The position numbers were made by a program, and so were the translations under genes. Below the pieces are notes generated by a model. That model worked only from the letters and a program-made list of their open reading frames with translations, did not search any database and was not told where the DNA came from. This document shows positions 44,713 to 56,476 of a stretch of 64,000 nt of DNA, piece by piece. The DNA lies in the NCBI GenBank assembly GCA_001792895.1, contig MARA01000003.1, positions 1-64,000 on the forward strand. The letters run 5' to 3'. The stretch's first letter is position 1. Every line of letters starts with the position of its first letter. This stretch comes from Lentinus brumalis. Taxonomy: Eukaryota > Basidiomycota > Agaricomycetes > Polyporales > Polyporaceae.

Positions 44713-45760
44713 GGGCGCGAGAGTGGACGTCAAGACAGCCAGAGAGACCGCATCGTGATGATATCTGTTGGCCACGATGAGACGGGCCGCAGAGAGAGAG
44801 GAGAATCAGCACGGCTGCACTGGCGAGGGACACATGACGAACAGCCAGTATTTGGCCAGCAGAAGACGGAACTTCGACCGGACATTGTGAGGGGCCAGGA
44901 GGGATGCACGAAGCCAGACATGCCGTCACATGGAGTGGGCCGCATCCGGCGCTGATAGTGCGAAGGGTTGGCATTGGTAGGTGGCTAGATGCTGAGAAAG
45001 GTATCGCTGGGACATATGTTTGGAACCTTGGTAGAACGTCTGGCACACGGGGCCCGTATACGCCGGAACAGCTGGATGAACAAACCCCGCATGGAACGAA
45101 ACGGGCGATAGATAGACACTGCTGGGAGGTAGATGCAGAAGCAGAGGTTCGCTTCACCGCCTTCGCTGAGGACAGAAGTCAACATTATTGTGGGGTGATG
45201 ACGCAGCTGGAACTGTCCGATGGTGCGCCGCTGAAGGGCTGCATCCGTGCTGCAAGGACACACTGGGAACCTGGAGATTGGCCGGCGTGCCGCAGTGTAA
45301 GCACCGAGCACCCATTGGTAAGCGGATATCGGACCCGCGGATACAGCAGAGCGAGTGGGAATGGCGAGACCGGGGCAGCTGCACGCAGACAGGCTGTGCA
45401 CGCCTCGTCCAGAGGGCGACACCGGGATGCCCAAGGCTGCCTCAGGCCCAGTCAAGGACAGTCAGAGCGCAACAAGCCTCGGCGTCTGCCCCGCCTCCGC
45501 AGGAAGGCGCCCGCAGGCGGGTATCACGTGGAGGCGACCCACCGACACGCGCATCCATATATGGGAATGCTCGACCGAGGAGTCACGTAAGCGAGAGTAA
45601 GGGAGCTTATGTGTGCCGCGCTATAACCAGCTTCAGGCTCTTCTTGCGCCTTTCTCGCTCGCTCGCTGCAATCTTACGCCGTCTCGTCCTCCGCCCCAGT
45701 CCCTTTTCTCCTCCGTCTCGTCCTCTCTTTCCCTCCCTCTCCACGCGCCACACGCTCGAC
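44713..45760. other. divergent promoter region, GH20 and RING-SNF2 genes
   Basis: An open frame of 228 codons on the plus strand (44904-45590) has composition that mirrors the opposite strand and no recognisable motif. The last 150 nt are pyrimidine-rich, as in the 5' leader of the next gene. Confidence 0.4.
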
Positions 45761-48700
45761 ATGGCTTCCCAGTCCAGCACTACCACCACATATCCTGCGC
45801 GGGCCTACTCCCAGGCAAACCCAATCGATCTCACTCTTGACGACGACGAAGACGACATCCATGTCACCCAGCGCATGCAGAAGCGAGTATGCACCATGAA
45901 CAGGTCCTTCAACGCGACTTGCACTCCCTCCGCAAGTACCTCCTCCTCCGCATATAGCCGCCAGTCTTCCTCTGGTCTCTCCCCGGCAATGTCGCATTCC
46001 AGCCTCGCGCAGCCCGGGCCCCCAGCGCGCCCTCCGGTTCGCGCTTACCGCAACCACCGCAGCCTTCGTCATACTACCGCGAGCACTACGAGGTCCCTTC
46101 GCCGAACGAAGTGCGCGCCGCCCACTTCCAAGGTCCGTCTAATTCAGCCGCCTTCTTCCACTCGCGTCCACCGCATGTGGCGCCTCCTGTAAATCCCTTG
46201 GACCCCCATCCTACCAGTCCGAATGGTAGTCCACCCTACAACGGACGCTCCAACGGTGCAGGTCAGGTCATAGACCTCACCAGTTCACCTTCACCGCCTC
46301 CCCAGTCGCGACCGCCTTTGCCTCAGCTTCAGCCACAGCCACCTCCCCCTCCGCAGATGCGCATGCAACCCATTCAACCAAACCTTGGCAACCTGCCCAT
46401 GGACTTGCCCCCCAAGACTCCTGTCTGCATCGGAGTCCTCATCGCTACCGCTCTCGTCCTCTACCCGATACCCTATCTAAATTTACAAGAGCATGGCCAA
46501 GACTCCGACTGGGCTCCTGTACGGCTGCAATATGAACATGTGGAGGGCAATGGTACTCCCGGTTCCTCGTCGGAGAACATCAACATCCGGCCACCTTCGG
46601 TCAAAGGTCACAACGGAGAGATTATACCCGGAGAGACCTTTGCCGTAGTCGAACAGAGGGTGGCGACCCACCTGGGCCCGATGCTCGGGAAGGGACTCAT
46701 CCGGCTAGATGCGAAAATCCGACGAGTGAATCAAGCGGTGAGTGCGCATATAGTCTGTTAGTCACCCTAGCTTACACGCTTTAGGTACCTATACTGCAGC
46801 TGCAAATGCTGGTTTTTACTCCGAAGGGCAACATACCGGTTGTATCCCATTACCTGCACCAGAACAGTCTCTACCTAGAGCATCCTTCTCTTCCTCTCGA
46901 CATCCAACACGCTTCTGCCGGTTTCTACTACAACCCTCATAATCCCCCTCCTGGCGGACATGCACGGAGTACGGTCGTTCATCAGCGGCCAGGGTACGCA
47001 GGCCCTGGCGGCAACTCGTTCAGCAAATGGAGCGCTCCTGCGGTATCCGGCAGGAGCATAGAAGTGCAGCGTAGTCAAGTAGACGAGCTGTTCAAGAGCC
47101 TCAAGGATGGTGATGAGATTGATGAGGCTCCCGCTCGTGCGTCCCCCGTATGCAATAGTGTCCGGGTACTGGCAACTAACCACAGTGATGTCATGCAGCG
47201 CCGGAGGTTGCGACGAAGCTGTATCCTCACCAGTTGAAGGCTTTGACGTTCTTGCTCGCGCGCGAACAGGAACTAGGCGGTGCCAGCCAAAGACAGCATT
47301 CGCTGTGGCAGGAGAGGATCAACCCGCTTTCGCAACAAATCTCGTGGGTCAACATCGTAACGCAGGCCGAAGAGTTCTCCAAGCCATTCGAAGCAAAGGG
47401 TGCCATCCTTGCCGACGACGTATGTCATATTTCCGCGTCTGTGACGCAATCTGCTGACGCGATATACGCTAACTCCCAACCTGCGATTAGATGGGTCTTG
47501 GGAAGACGATCACCTGCGTGTCGCTGATAGCTGCTACGCTCCGTACCGCTCGGGCTTTCGCTGAATCTCCGTTGACCCCTCCCCCGACGCCTCCTCCAGA
47601 ATATGCCGATTCTGGTCTGACAGCTGCGCACTTCCAGGGGAGCGTCTGGGGCATCCCCCCACCTTCCAGTGATAGTCGTGGCTCATCCTCCAAGACGAAG
47701 GGTAAGATGGCACGCGAGCAGGACCGCGTTGAGGCTCAATACGCGCGCGCTTGTCGCATCAAGATGAAGAGCAGGGCAACTCTCATCATCTGCCCGTTAT
47801 CTACCGTCGTGAACTGGGAGGACCAATTCAAGGAGCACTGGAGGGGAGAGGTCATCGTCTGCGGCGGGGCTGGGGGCATCACCCCTGCCGCTTGCCAGCC
47901 GTCCTCTCAGTCTACTTTGACCGGTTTGGCGACTCCTTCGGGCTCACAGCTGGACATCAAACCGGACGTCAAGCCTGTCATTGGGCGCACTCGCGAAGGT
48001 ACGCCGCTGCGTGTGTACGTCTACCACGGAAACGCGCGACGATTGGAGCCCGCCTTCCTCGCCGACTTCGACGCTGTCATTACCACCTACGCCACGCTGG
48101 CGTCCGAGTTCTCCAAGCAGACGAAGAGCTTGGAGGCGGGGGATGATGACGAGGATGATGACGGCGTCAGCAGTGAAGGCTTCGTTGAGGTGGACGGGTT
48201 TGGTCAGCCTATCACGAAGCCCGCGAAGGGCAAGAAGGCGAAGAAGCGGAAGAAGAATGCCACCGGGTCTGCGGCGGAGGCAACAAGTCCGCTGCAGAGC
48301 GTTCACTGGTTCCGGGTTGTTTTGGACGAGGCACAGTAAGTACATGGCGTCATATTGTGTGGTCGCGTGACACTCAATACGCTTCTATCCGCCAGCTCGA
48401 TCAAGGAGACGAGCACGGTCGGATGTCGGGCATCGTGCGACCTCGTTGCTGACCGCCGCTTGTGTCTCACGGGTACCCCCGTCCAGAACAAACTTGACGA
48501 CGTATTCGCGCTCATCAAGTTCTTGCGGCTCGCGCCTTTCGACGACAAGAATATCTGGAACGAGTACATTGGCACGCCGGTCAAGTACGCGCAGCCTCTT
48601 GGCGTCGCACGTTTGCAGATGATCATGAAGTGCATAACGCTTCGCCGCACGAAGGAGTCGCGCGCAGAGGACGGCAAGAGGATCTTGTCCCTGCCACCTC

Positions 48701-50268
48701 GTCATGACGAGCTCCGGTTCCTCAAGTTCGACGAGCAGGAGCAGGCGATCTACAACCAGTTCTTCAACGACTCCAAGGCCGAGTTCCAAGAGCTGACGCA
48801 CAAGAACGAGGTGATGAAGAACTATGTTGGCATCCTGCAGAAGATTCTCCGTCTCCGCCAGATCTGTGACCACTTCGAGCTCGTGCAGAACAAGGGGCTC
48901 GGGCTCCCCGGCGATGCCACCCCTGCGTACGAGGACGTCGTCGCGACGGTCCAGCGTGATGGTATCAACCTCCAACGCGCCGCCGCCATCTTCTCGCTCC
49001 TGAGGGAGGCCGGTACGGCACAATGCGTCGAATGTGCTTGCGAGTTGGCCAATCTGGATGCGGCTAATGAGGGAATGGCGGACATGGACGCTCCTGCGGC
49101 GCCTGCGAAACGGGGGCGCAAGCCGAAGGCCTCCGCGACGGCGTCGCGTGCCTCTACGCGTCAGAACAGTCCTTCTGCCCCGCAGCCCGTTCTCACCCGC
49201 TGCCAGCATCTCTTCTGCGCGGGATGCTTCCGCTCATCGACATTCCCGGGGTGGCCGAACGTCCAGCCGGACATGTACCGGTGCTGCTCGGTCTGCCAGA
49301 CTGCACTCGCGCCGGCCGACGCGGTGCTTATCAACGTCGACTGTTCCATGCTCGAGAGCGTCATCTCCGGCGGCGCGAAGAAGAAGAGCGGTAAGAAGGA
49401 GAAGCGGCAGAAAGGCATCGCCATGGAAGATTTCCATCCGTCGACCAAGGTCCGCGCGCTTCTGACCGACCTCATCCAATTCTCGAAGGCGAACCCGTAC
49501 TCGGCCAACTATGACCCGAACTCGATTGAGGTCCAGATGGTCGACAACGAGGGCAACTGCCTCGACGATGGCGTCACGAAGACCGTTGTGTTGTACGTGG
49601 TGTTTCTTCTGTCGTGCGGTGAGCAGACGTTGACGAGACCTGTGCAGTTCGCAGTGGACGAGCATGCTGGATAAGTGCGCATCTTCAATCTATTCCTCTT
49701 TTGTCGGTATCTTGCTGACCCGTCGTTCATCAGGGTTGAGGATGCGCTGGAGATTGCGAACATCCGCTATGACCGTCTGGACGGAACCATGAAGCGTGAT
49801 GACCGCACGAAGGCTATGGAGGCCTTGAAGCATGACCCAGGCTGCGAGGTCCTTCTGGTCAGTCTGAAGGCCGGAGGTGTCGGTCTCAACCTCACCGCCG
49901 CTCAACGTGTCTATCTGATGGACCCGTACTGGTGCGTGAAATCTTCCACCTCACATTCCCCAACGTGATCATCTGACCATCCTGTCCAGGAACCCCGCCG
50001 TCGAGAACCAAGCCGTCGACCGCATCGTGAGTGCCATCTCTCCTTCCGAAATCGCAGCACGTTCCTCATTCGCCCGCAGCATCGACTCGGTCAGAAGCGT
50101 CCGGTAACCACTATCAAACTCATCATCGAGAACACGATAGAGGCGCGGCTTCTGGAGGTGCAGAAGAAGAAGACAGAGCTCGCGAACATGACGCTCGGGT
50201 CGCCAATGAGCAAATCTGACCTGCAGGCCCGCCGGTTGGAGGAGCTCCAGCAGCTCTTCTCGGCGTAA
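45761..50268 (+). CDS. RING-type SNF2 helicase-like protein (Rad5/HLTF/Uls1 class)
   Basis: DNA-dependent ATPase with a RING finger nested in the motor, the layout of Rad5, HLTF and Uls1, which act in damage tolerance or on SUMO-modified chromatin proteins. The N-terminus has two SUMO-interaction-like motifs, NPIDLTLDDDEDD near residue 22 and GQVIDLTSS near residue 140. A folded segment follows (PVCIGVLIATALVLYPIPYL, VVEQRVATHLGPMLGKGLI). Motor motifs are KLYPHQLKAL (Q-like), ADDMGLGKTIT (I), VLDEAHSIK (II), CLTGTPVQNKL (III), FSQWTSML (IV), LKAGGVGLNLT (V) and DRIHRLGQ (VI). The RING lies between halves: CVECAC, CQHLFCAGCF and CCSVC. It ends in LEELQQLFSA, with TAA at 50268. Motif IV lies in a 27-nt exon (49648-49674). 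No HIRAN domain is obvious. Confidence 0.88.
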
Positions 50269-50546
50269 CTTATATCTCTTCGTACACTCATACGTTATTC
50301 CAATATAACATTTTCCGTATTTAGGTACCGTATCAGCCCACTAATGATGTTCGTTCTTTCCTGTCGTTGCTTGTCGATCGCTGTGTATTCTTGCTGTAAC
50401 ACCCATACACTCATTCACCACATACTCGTAATCAGAGATGTTGCACGAGCTTGACCTTGACGTCGGAGGTTGGGGGAAGGCACAAGTCGGAGATATGTAT
50501 ACCATTGCCACTGCACTGTGTACGTAGGTACTCGATCGAATCTCCT

Positions 50547-53235
50547 CTAGAACGCGAAGTGTGCGACACTCTTGCGACGTCCTAGAGCGTATACCAGGAT
50601 TTGCGATACGAAGAGCCCGATAGTAACCCCAATCGCCACCTGAATCATGCGAATACCGAGCGCGAATGTGCCCGTGTACCGATCGGCGGAGCTGTCGTAA
50701 TTCTGGATGAGGCCGCCTCCACTACCAATAGCGGACTGGAAATGCCGGCGGCGGACACAAGTCAGCATTTATTATTCCATGACTGAAGACACATGACGGG
50801 GGAGCACTAACCGGCACCAGGAACAGCACGCCGGTGACCATCGACGTGAACGCGGTACCTCCGCCGACTCGGGAATAAGCGTTTCCGCAGAGGCCGATGA
50901 CAAATGCGCCGAAGGCGGAGACGATGTCTCCCCGGTCGGAGATGTAGTAGTTCGCGACGCGGTTGACGGTGTAGGCCGCGCAGGAGAAGAGGACCATGAC
51001 CAACAGCTGGATGCTCCGGATGGACTGCAGGTTCTGGATCGAGGAGCACGTCGAGTAGAGCGGGACGAGGAAGAACATCGTCCACCAGGGCAGCGGCTGC
51101 CTGTACCACGGCCACGAGGGGTCGCGGTAGCATCCTGGAGATGCGTTGCGCAAGGTATGAGATGAAACGAGCCGCTTGTTTCTGAGTGCGTGCTACTAAC
51201 CTTTGAGAACGTGGCTCGACTTGGTATCCGCGGTCTCCATGAAAGTGAAGGTGCCGCCGAGGTCCGATATCGGCACTGTGGAGGACACATTGCTGTTGAT
51301 GACGAACCCGTGCAGGATCTGTGAGCCGAGCAGGGTTGTCGCCTCGAGGTTGCGTCGCGCCTGGGGGCTAACCAGGAGGTAGAAGTCCGACCCGATGGTG
51401 AGTCCAAAACCCTGCAGGAATCAAGTTAGCACGAGCGATGACATAACTAGCAGCATATTCTTACCAGGAACAGCGTGTATATGATGGCATACACCATGCG
51501 CACCGACCCACAAAGGATGTTTCTCGATGTCAACTCAAGTGCAGCGATCACTAGACCATGCATCAGCTAGGAAGGCTGAGCGGCAGCTACATGTTACTCA
51601 CATATAGTGAAACCAGGGAGGATGAGAACGACGCCGGCCGACGATATGGCACTGTAGCAGAAGATGTTGCCGGACAACGTCGAGAGCAGCCGTGCGATGA
51701 ACGAGACCACGATGGAGACGGAGATCCTGCGATATTGTCAGTACGACCACCCTTCAACCTCCACAACTCACCCACTCATAGACGTTGGCGTAGATGGTGC
51801 TCTTCGAGGCCGCGTTCAGACCGAGGTACTGCAGCACCGATGCGCTGAGCCCGCTGATGAACATGTCCACGACCGAGCCTCCGAAAGAAAGCACGCATAT
51901 GATCGACGCGCAGAAGAATGCCAGGCCACACCGCACCCAGATGCTGTACAGCGGCCTCTCCTGGATGATCTTCTTGAGCTCGTCGCACGCCTCCGTGACG
52001 CCGATCTTGTCGTGCAGGACGTCGCGGTAGACTACGTGGATCTTCTGCAGCTTGGTGAGCGCGACGCGGCCGCCGGCGCGGACGAAGTGCGTCTCCGACG
52101 TGCGTGTGTCCGAGTCCATGAACGTGGCCATGATGAGGTTCGGAAGATGCACGAAGGCGACGTTCACGTCCAGGATCTCGCCGGCGGCGTGCAGCTGGGA
52201 CTCGATACGATGCGACGGCGCCCCGAAGGACAGAAGGGCCTTCGCCAGGCGGAGGAGGAACTTCTGCCTCGCCACAAAGTCTGCGGGAGACGATCAACAG
52301 GCAGGCCACAATGCATACAAGTATCGCAACTTACCCTCGACGTGGTGTATGACCGTGGACTGCTTCCGCTCTCGCAAGATGCTGCACCTCTCCAAATAAG
52401 TCGGCTTCCTCCCAGACGAGGCAGATGTACTGGTCTTCTTCTCCCGCCCGGCCTCCGGGTCCCGTTCGTAGAGAGTCTGCGTCGAGACGACCCGGAACAA
52501 GCCAGTCGCCCGCGGAGCACGGACCGTGCTGGGCAGCCGGCCCAGCCCATGCCGCAGCCCATACTGGATGATCTCCGCAACGACGCCCTGGCTCTTCTTG
52601 CCCTGGCGTTTGTCGCGCGAGGAGGCGGAGGCGGGGGCGTGGGCGGGATGGCCCTCTTCCACCTCGCTGAACTTGCGCTCGAAGCGGCTGCGCTCGAAGA
52701 AGTCACTGTCCATGCTCGACGAGCGGCGCATCATCGCTTCTACATCTCGCCGAGGCTGCGGGGCAGGGCTGGAGCTGGAGTCGTCCGAGTACTTCTGGGC
52801 GGGAGCAGGTCTGCGCGCCGGGAAGGGCTTCCGGTCGCGGAAGTACTCCGAGTCCATAGTCGATGAGCGGCGGGGCAGGACTGCCCGCTTCGGAGGCTGC
52901 GGTTGAGAGCCAGAGTCTGTCGGACGGGGCTGTCCCGCCGGACGAAGCTGGCGGTTCAGGAAGGGTTTGGGGGAAGACCCGCTGCCGGCGGGCTTCGGGG
53001 ATGACCTGCTGGAGGATGAGTCCGATGCATACGAGGCAGCTCCTTGCCCTGCGCCGCTCTGCGATTCATGCTCCCCGTCGAAGTACCCCGCTGCCTGAGC
53101 GAGTTTGGTAGGATGCGGCGTAGGGTATTCGCGGTACTTGCGCAGGGCGTCGGGTCCTTGCGAACCGTCATTCGAGTGCGACGCTGACTCGGAGCTGAAC
53201 TGGATAGACTGTTTGCGGGGCGATGGACTGGTCAT
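50547..53235 (-). CDS. ThrE/DUF1212 (Prm10-like) multispanning membrane protein
   Basis: Putative transporter-like membrane protein of the ThrE/Prm10 family; yeast Prm10 is pheromone-induced. The N-terminal 300 residues are cytosolic-type, Ser/Pro/Arg-rich, with two near-identical motifs (RRSSTMDSEYF and RRSSSMDSDFF). The conserved ThrE domain begins FVARQKFLLRLAKALLSFGAPSHRIE, followed by LPNLIMATFMD. Multiple membrane helices follow, e.g. CGLAFFCASIICVLSFGGS, VRMVYAIIYTLFLGFGL, AFGAFVIGLCGN and IQVAIGVTIGLFVSQILVYAL. The C-terminus is GRRKSVAHFAF. About eight short introns interrupt it. The substrate is unknown. It lies tail-to-tail with the RING-SNF2 gene and in tandem with the methyltransferase gene. 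Confidence 0.85.
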
Positions 53236-53797
53236 AGCGGACGAAGGATCCGTAGAGCCAGTCTAGGACCCGAAAGCAATGCGATAGCAAACGAAGACCC
53301 GGCTTCGAGGTGTGGGGAGAGAGGAGAGGAGATGGGCAACCACCGCGCGCCCCCAGGACTGTTATATCCACCGCGGAGAGGCTGACACCCAACGGGCCCG
53401 ACTGGGAAGCGAGTAGGATGCCGATCCCATCCACCGAGTGCCGAGTTGGGGGCCGGCGGTATTCTGACGAGCTCTGCGTAATATTGGAATGTGCAATGCT
53501 GGTTGCATGGTATACAAGTGAGGTGTGCATCTATGAGGGGTACAGCGAACTCATGGTATACATACGAAATAAATGACCGCTGTCGTCGTCATCCGTCACC
53601 ATGGTCGTGGTCGTGGCCGTCGTCATCGTCAGCATAAGCACAGCGAAATGTGTGCGAATCGTGTATCTAGAGATGTGGAGGGCCTATCGTCTTCAGTCGT
53701 GATCGTCCATCGAGGGCGCGCGAAAGTCGATCCCGCCGAGCTGCAAGTGATGAAGTCGGGGTATATGCCCGGCCGGCCGAGAAAGCAGGGGAAGGTC
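53236..53797. other. intergenic region
   Basis: A small frame at 53573-54067 runs into the methyltransferase gene on the opposite strand. Nothing is supported as a gene. Confidence 0.4.
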
Positions 53798-56084
53798 TCA
53801 ACTCTCCTTGTGGCCGATAAGGATGCGGAACCGCCTGCACGGCGGCTCAGACTCGCCCGTGTCCGCCAGCCGCTGCGCTTCCATGATCTCGCGCCGCAAC
53901 TGCATCTCCTCGAACACCTCCGCCTTCGATGGCGCATCGCGCGGAGGCATGTCCCACCCATTTTGCACCGCGCAGTTCCACAGCGATATCCGGCCCCGCA
54001 TATCGCTGCAAGCAATAGGCACGACAGTCAGTTCACAGCACAACAAAGCAAACGCCCGCTCGAGTGAGGCGCACGCACCTCTGGTACAACTCCACCGCAA
54101 AGTCGAACTTCGCCCGGCTCGCCTGCTCGTTGTAGTCCTCGTCCGTCCACCCGTACCTCCTCAGCCGGGGGTCCTTCTGGTTCACCCTGACCAAGAGCTC
54201 GTCCCACATCGCCTCCTTCACCGACATGACCCACATGACCGATCGGTAGAGGTGCATGTACTGCGAGTGTTCCTCCTGCGCCTGCAGGGAGTCCATTGGT
54301 ATCATCGCCTCCGCCTTCTCGCCGCCCATCGACGAGCTCTCGTCCGGGGACTGCAGAAGCATGACCGACGGCCGCTTCCCCGCCTTGGAAGACCCTGAGC
54401 CGCCGGACGAGTATGAACCCGCTTGGCTCTTGAGCGAGATCGTGGACGCGTTCTCGAGCTGCACCGAGTCCCGCCGCGCAAGGGCCATCACGTTCGCCAT
54501 TTCTTGCTGCAGGGAAGTCACCGAGGGCGACGGGGATATGTCGCCTTTGAAGCTGCCCTCGGCCGACGTCCGGAGGGTGGTCGACGGGGAAGACATGAGC
54601 GAATCGGCGCTCTGATCGACGGCTTGCGGGCTGAGAAGGTGGCCCCCAGACCCGAGTGAATGTGACGACAGGTGGTCATTGGAAGGGAAGCTCATGCTCT
54701 GGGAGAGGGGCGAGGAGACGGAATCGTGCACCCCCGGTATTGGGGCGAACGGCGCGAATGGCGGCGATAACCATGCGGAGATGGGTGGGGAAAGTACGCG
54801 TTCGAAGAAGGCCCGAAGTAGCCGGGGAGCATCGATGTAGGCGTGGGGTTGATGAACCGGTTTGACCAGACATCGTTGAAGAGGTCCTCGAGCATCTCGT
54901 GCTCATGCGTGAGGTGCGCGGTATCAGGCACGTATGGGAAGGACAGACGCTGGCCGAGCCCGGTGGTCGATATACCGCGAGAGTGCGCGCGGAGAGGGTC
55001 TGTGTACCACCGCGGCAGGATCGGGAATATTGCGTCTGTAGCATCAATTTGAGACACATGTCCAATGGCACGATTGCAGCGCGCATATACCTTCTTCTAC
55101 CATTTCGATCACGGCGCCGGGTTTCATGACTCGGCGTATTTCCTAGGGATGGTCAGGAAAGCAACGGGTACGTGCGAGACGGGTACAAACCTCGAACAGC
55201 GAATGCCACTGAAAAATGTCATGAGCACAAGCCCGCACATATTTGGATCGGTGCGACCGCGTACCTTATTCTCGGGGATGCCAAGTGCTAGACTGCTGAT
55301 GTGCACAAAATCAAACTCCTCGTCGTCGTACGGTAGCTTGTTCCGCAGACTACGATCGGAGGTGAGTAAGAGAACAAGATACCAGAGTGTTTCTACTCAC
55401 ATATTCGTGTGTGCCCATTCTATTCGATCTGCGATGTCCGGGTCGAGCGCACTGAGAGGCACTTGAATGTTGACCATGTCCACACCGACCTGTGGTAGTA
55501 TTCAGTCTGCAGGCCGTCGGATGTTCGCGTGTGCGCTCACGAATGTCGTCTCCGGCCATGCTTTTGCAGAGGAGATGACCCAGAGGCCCAACTGCGTACA
55601 GAGAGGCTCAGCGAAGGCGACGGGGACACGAAGCGCAATCAACGTACGCCGCACCCGAGATCCAGACATCGTTTGGGGGCGGTCTTCGCATCAAAGCCCA
55701 GGAAGGAGGTGCTGCCTTTTGAGTACAGCATGAGTGCATTGTCGAGGCATTGGCTGTGCCGGGTAACGTTCACATGGGTAACCGAGAGATAGAGTATAAC
55801 GCGCTAAAAACGTACAGATCTACGGAGGGGCGGTCAAAGGAGCTTGGGTATGGGGCCTTGTCCCTGTCGTACGCGTGAAGCTTTGCGCCGTTGCGGTACA
55901 CGAACTGGTTCTCCTTGCGGTGGGCGCTCTTGGGGTTGCGGCCCTCGGAGGAGCCGGTGTGAGTAGTGGTCGAGCTGCAGCTGAGACGGGGTTGTCGCGA
56001 GGACGCGAGGGGAGGGGCCGTCATGTCATCTGACTCTGAGTCGCTGCGAGAGTGAAGGATATAGGACGGAGTGAAGGAGATCAT
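53798..56084 (-). CDS. class I SAM-dependent methyltransferase
   Basis: The start at 56084 gives MISFTPSYILHSRSDSESDD. After a disordered 100 residues comes the Rossmann methyltransferase core: CLDLGCG (motif I, SAM-binding), LGLWVISSAKAWPETTF, GVDMVNIQVPL (acidic residue for the SAM ribose), LPYDDEEFDFVHISSLALGIP (motif IV) and LFEEIRRVMKPGAVIEMVEED. A long Ser-rich insertion follows (SADSLMSSPSTTLRTS, PSVTSLQQEMANVMAL). A C-terminal helical part runs RSVMWVMSVKEAMWDELLVR and DMRGRISLWNCAVQNGWDMP. The order matches uncharacterised fungal methyltransferases; the substrate is unknown. The gene ends with TGA at 53798 and diverges from the GTPase gene by about 390 bp. Confidence 0.85.
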
Positions 56085-56476
56085 GCCGGAGAGGAGCCAT
56101 CGTGCGGAAGCTCTGACCGCGGACGAAACTGGCCAAATTCGCAGGGGAGTGCCTCCCCCGATCCCAATCTTTGGGTAGCGACCGCGCCTGGTGCCTGGTC
56201 CCGCTACCGGAGCTCTCAGCAATGCTTATGGCTTGCTTATGGCACTATCATCGATGTGTTCACGCAGCAGGGCGAGCACGCGGGCAAGGCACGAGACTCG
56301 CACTGCGTCGTTCTGCAGAGGCCACCACCGCAGTGACCGCACGGGCGACGTCGAAAACGGCGGCGGGTGCGAGCAACGAGGCTGGCCGCAGCGGTTGCAG
56401 GGACGACCACGTGCTCCGCTAGAAAGGCAAAACGTCGGCGCGCTCCGTGTGTTATGGGCGCCCTGAACCGTCCCAG
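56085..56476. promoter_or_regulatory. bidirectional promoter, methyltransferase and GNL1 genes
   Basis: The start codons are about 390 bp apart and face away from each other. No TATA box is evident. Confidence 0.5.

Noticed and set aside
44904..45590. 228-codon plus-strand frame between GH20 and RING-SNF2 genes
   Set aside because: Composition is arbitrary and it lies in the divergent promoter region.
51664..52866. 400-codon plus-strand frame
   Set aside because: It is antisense to the Prm10-like gene and reads as Arg/Leu/His-rich sequence with no motifs.
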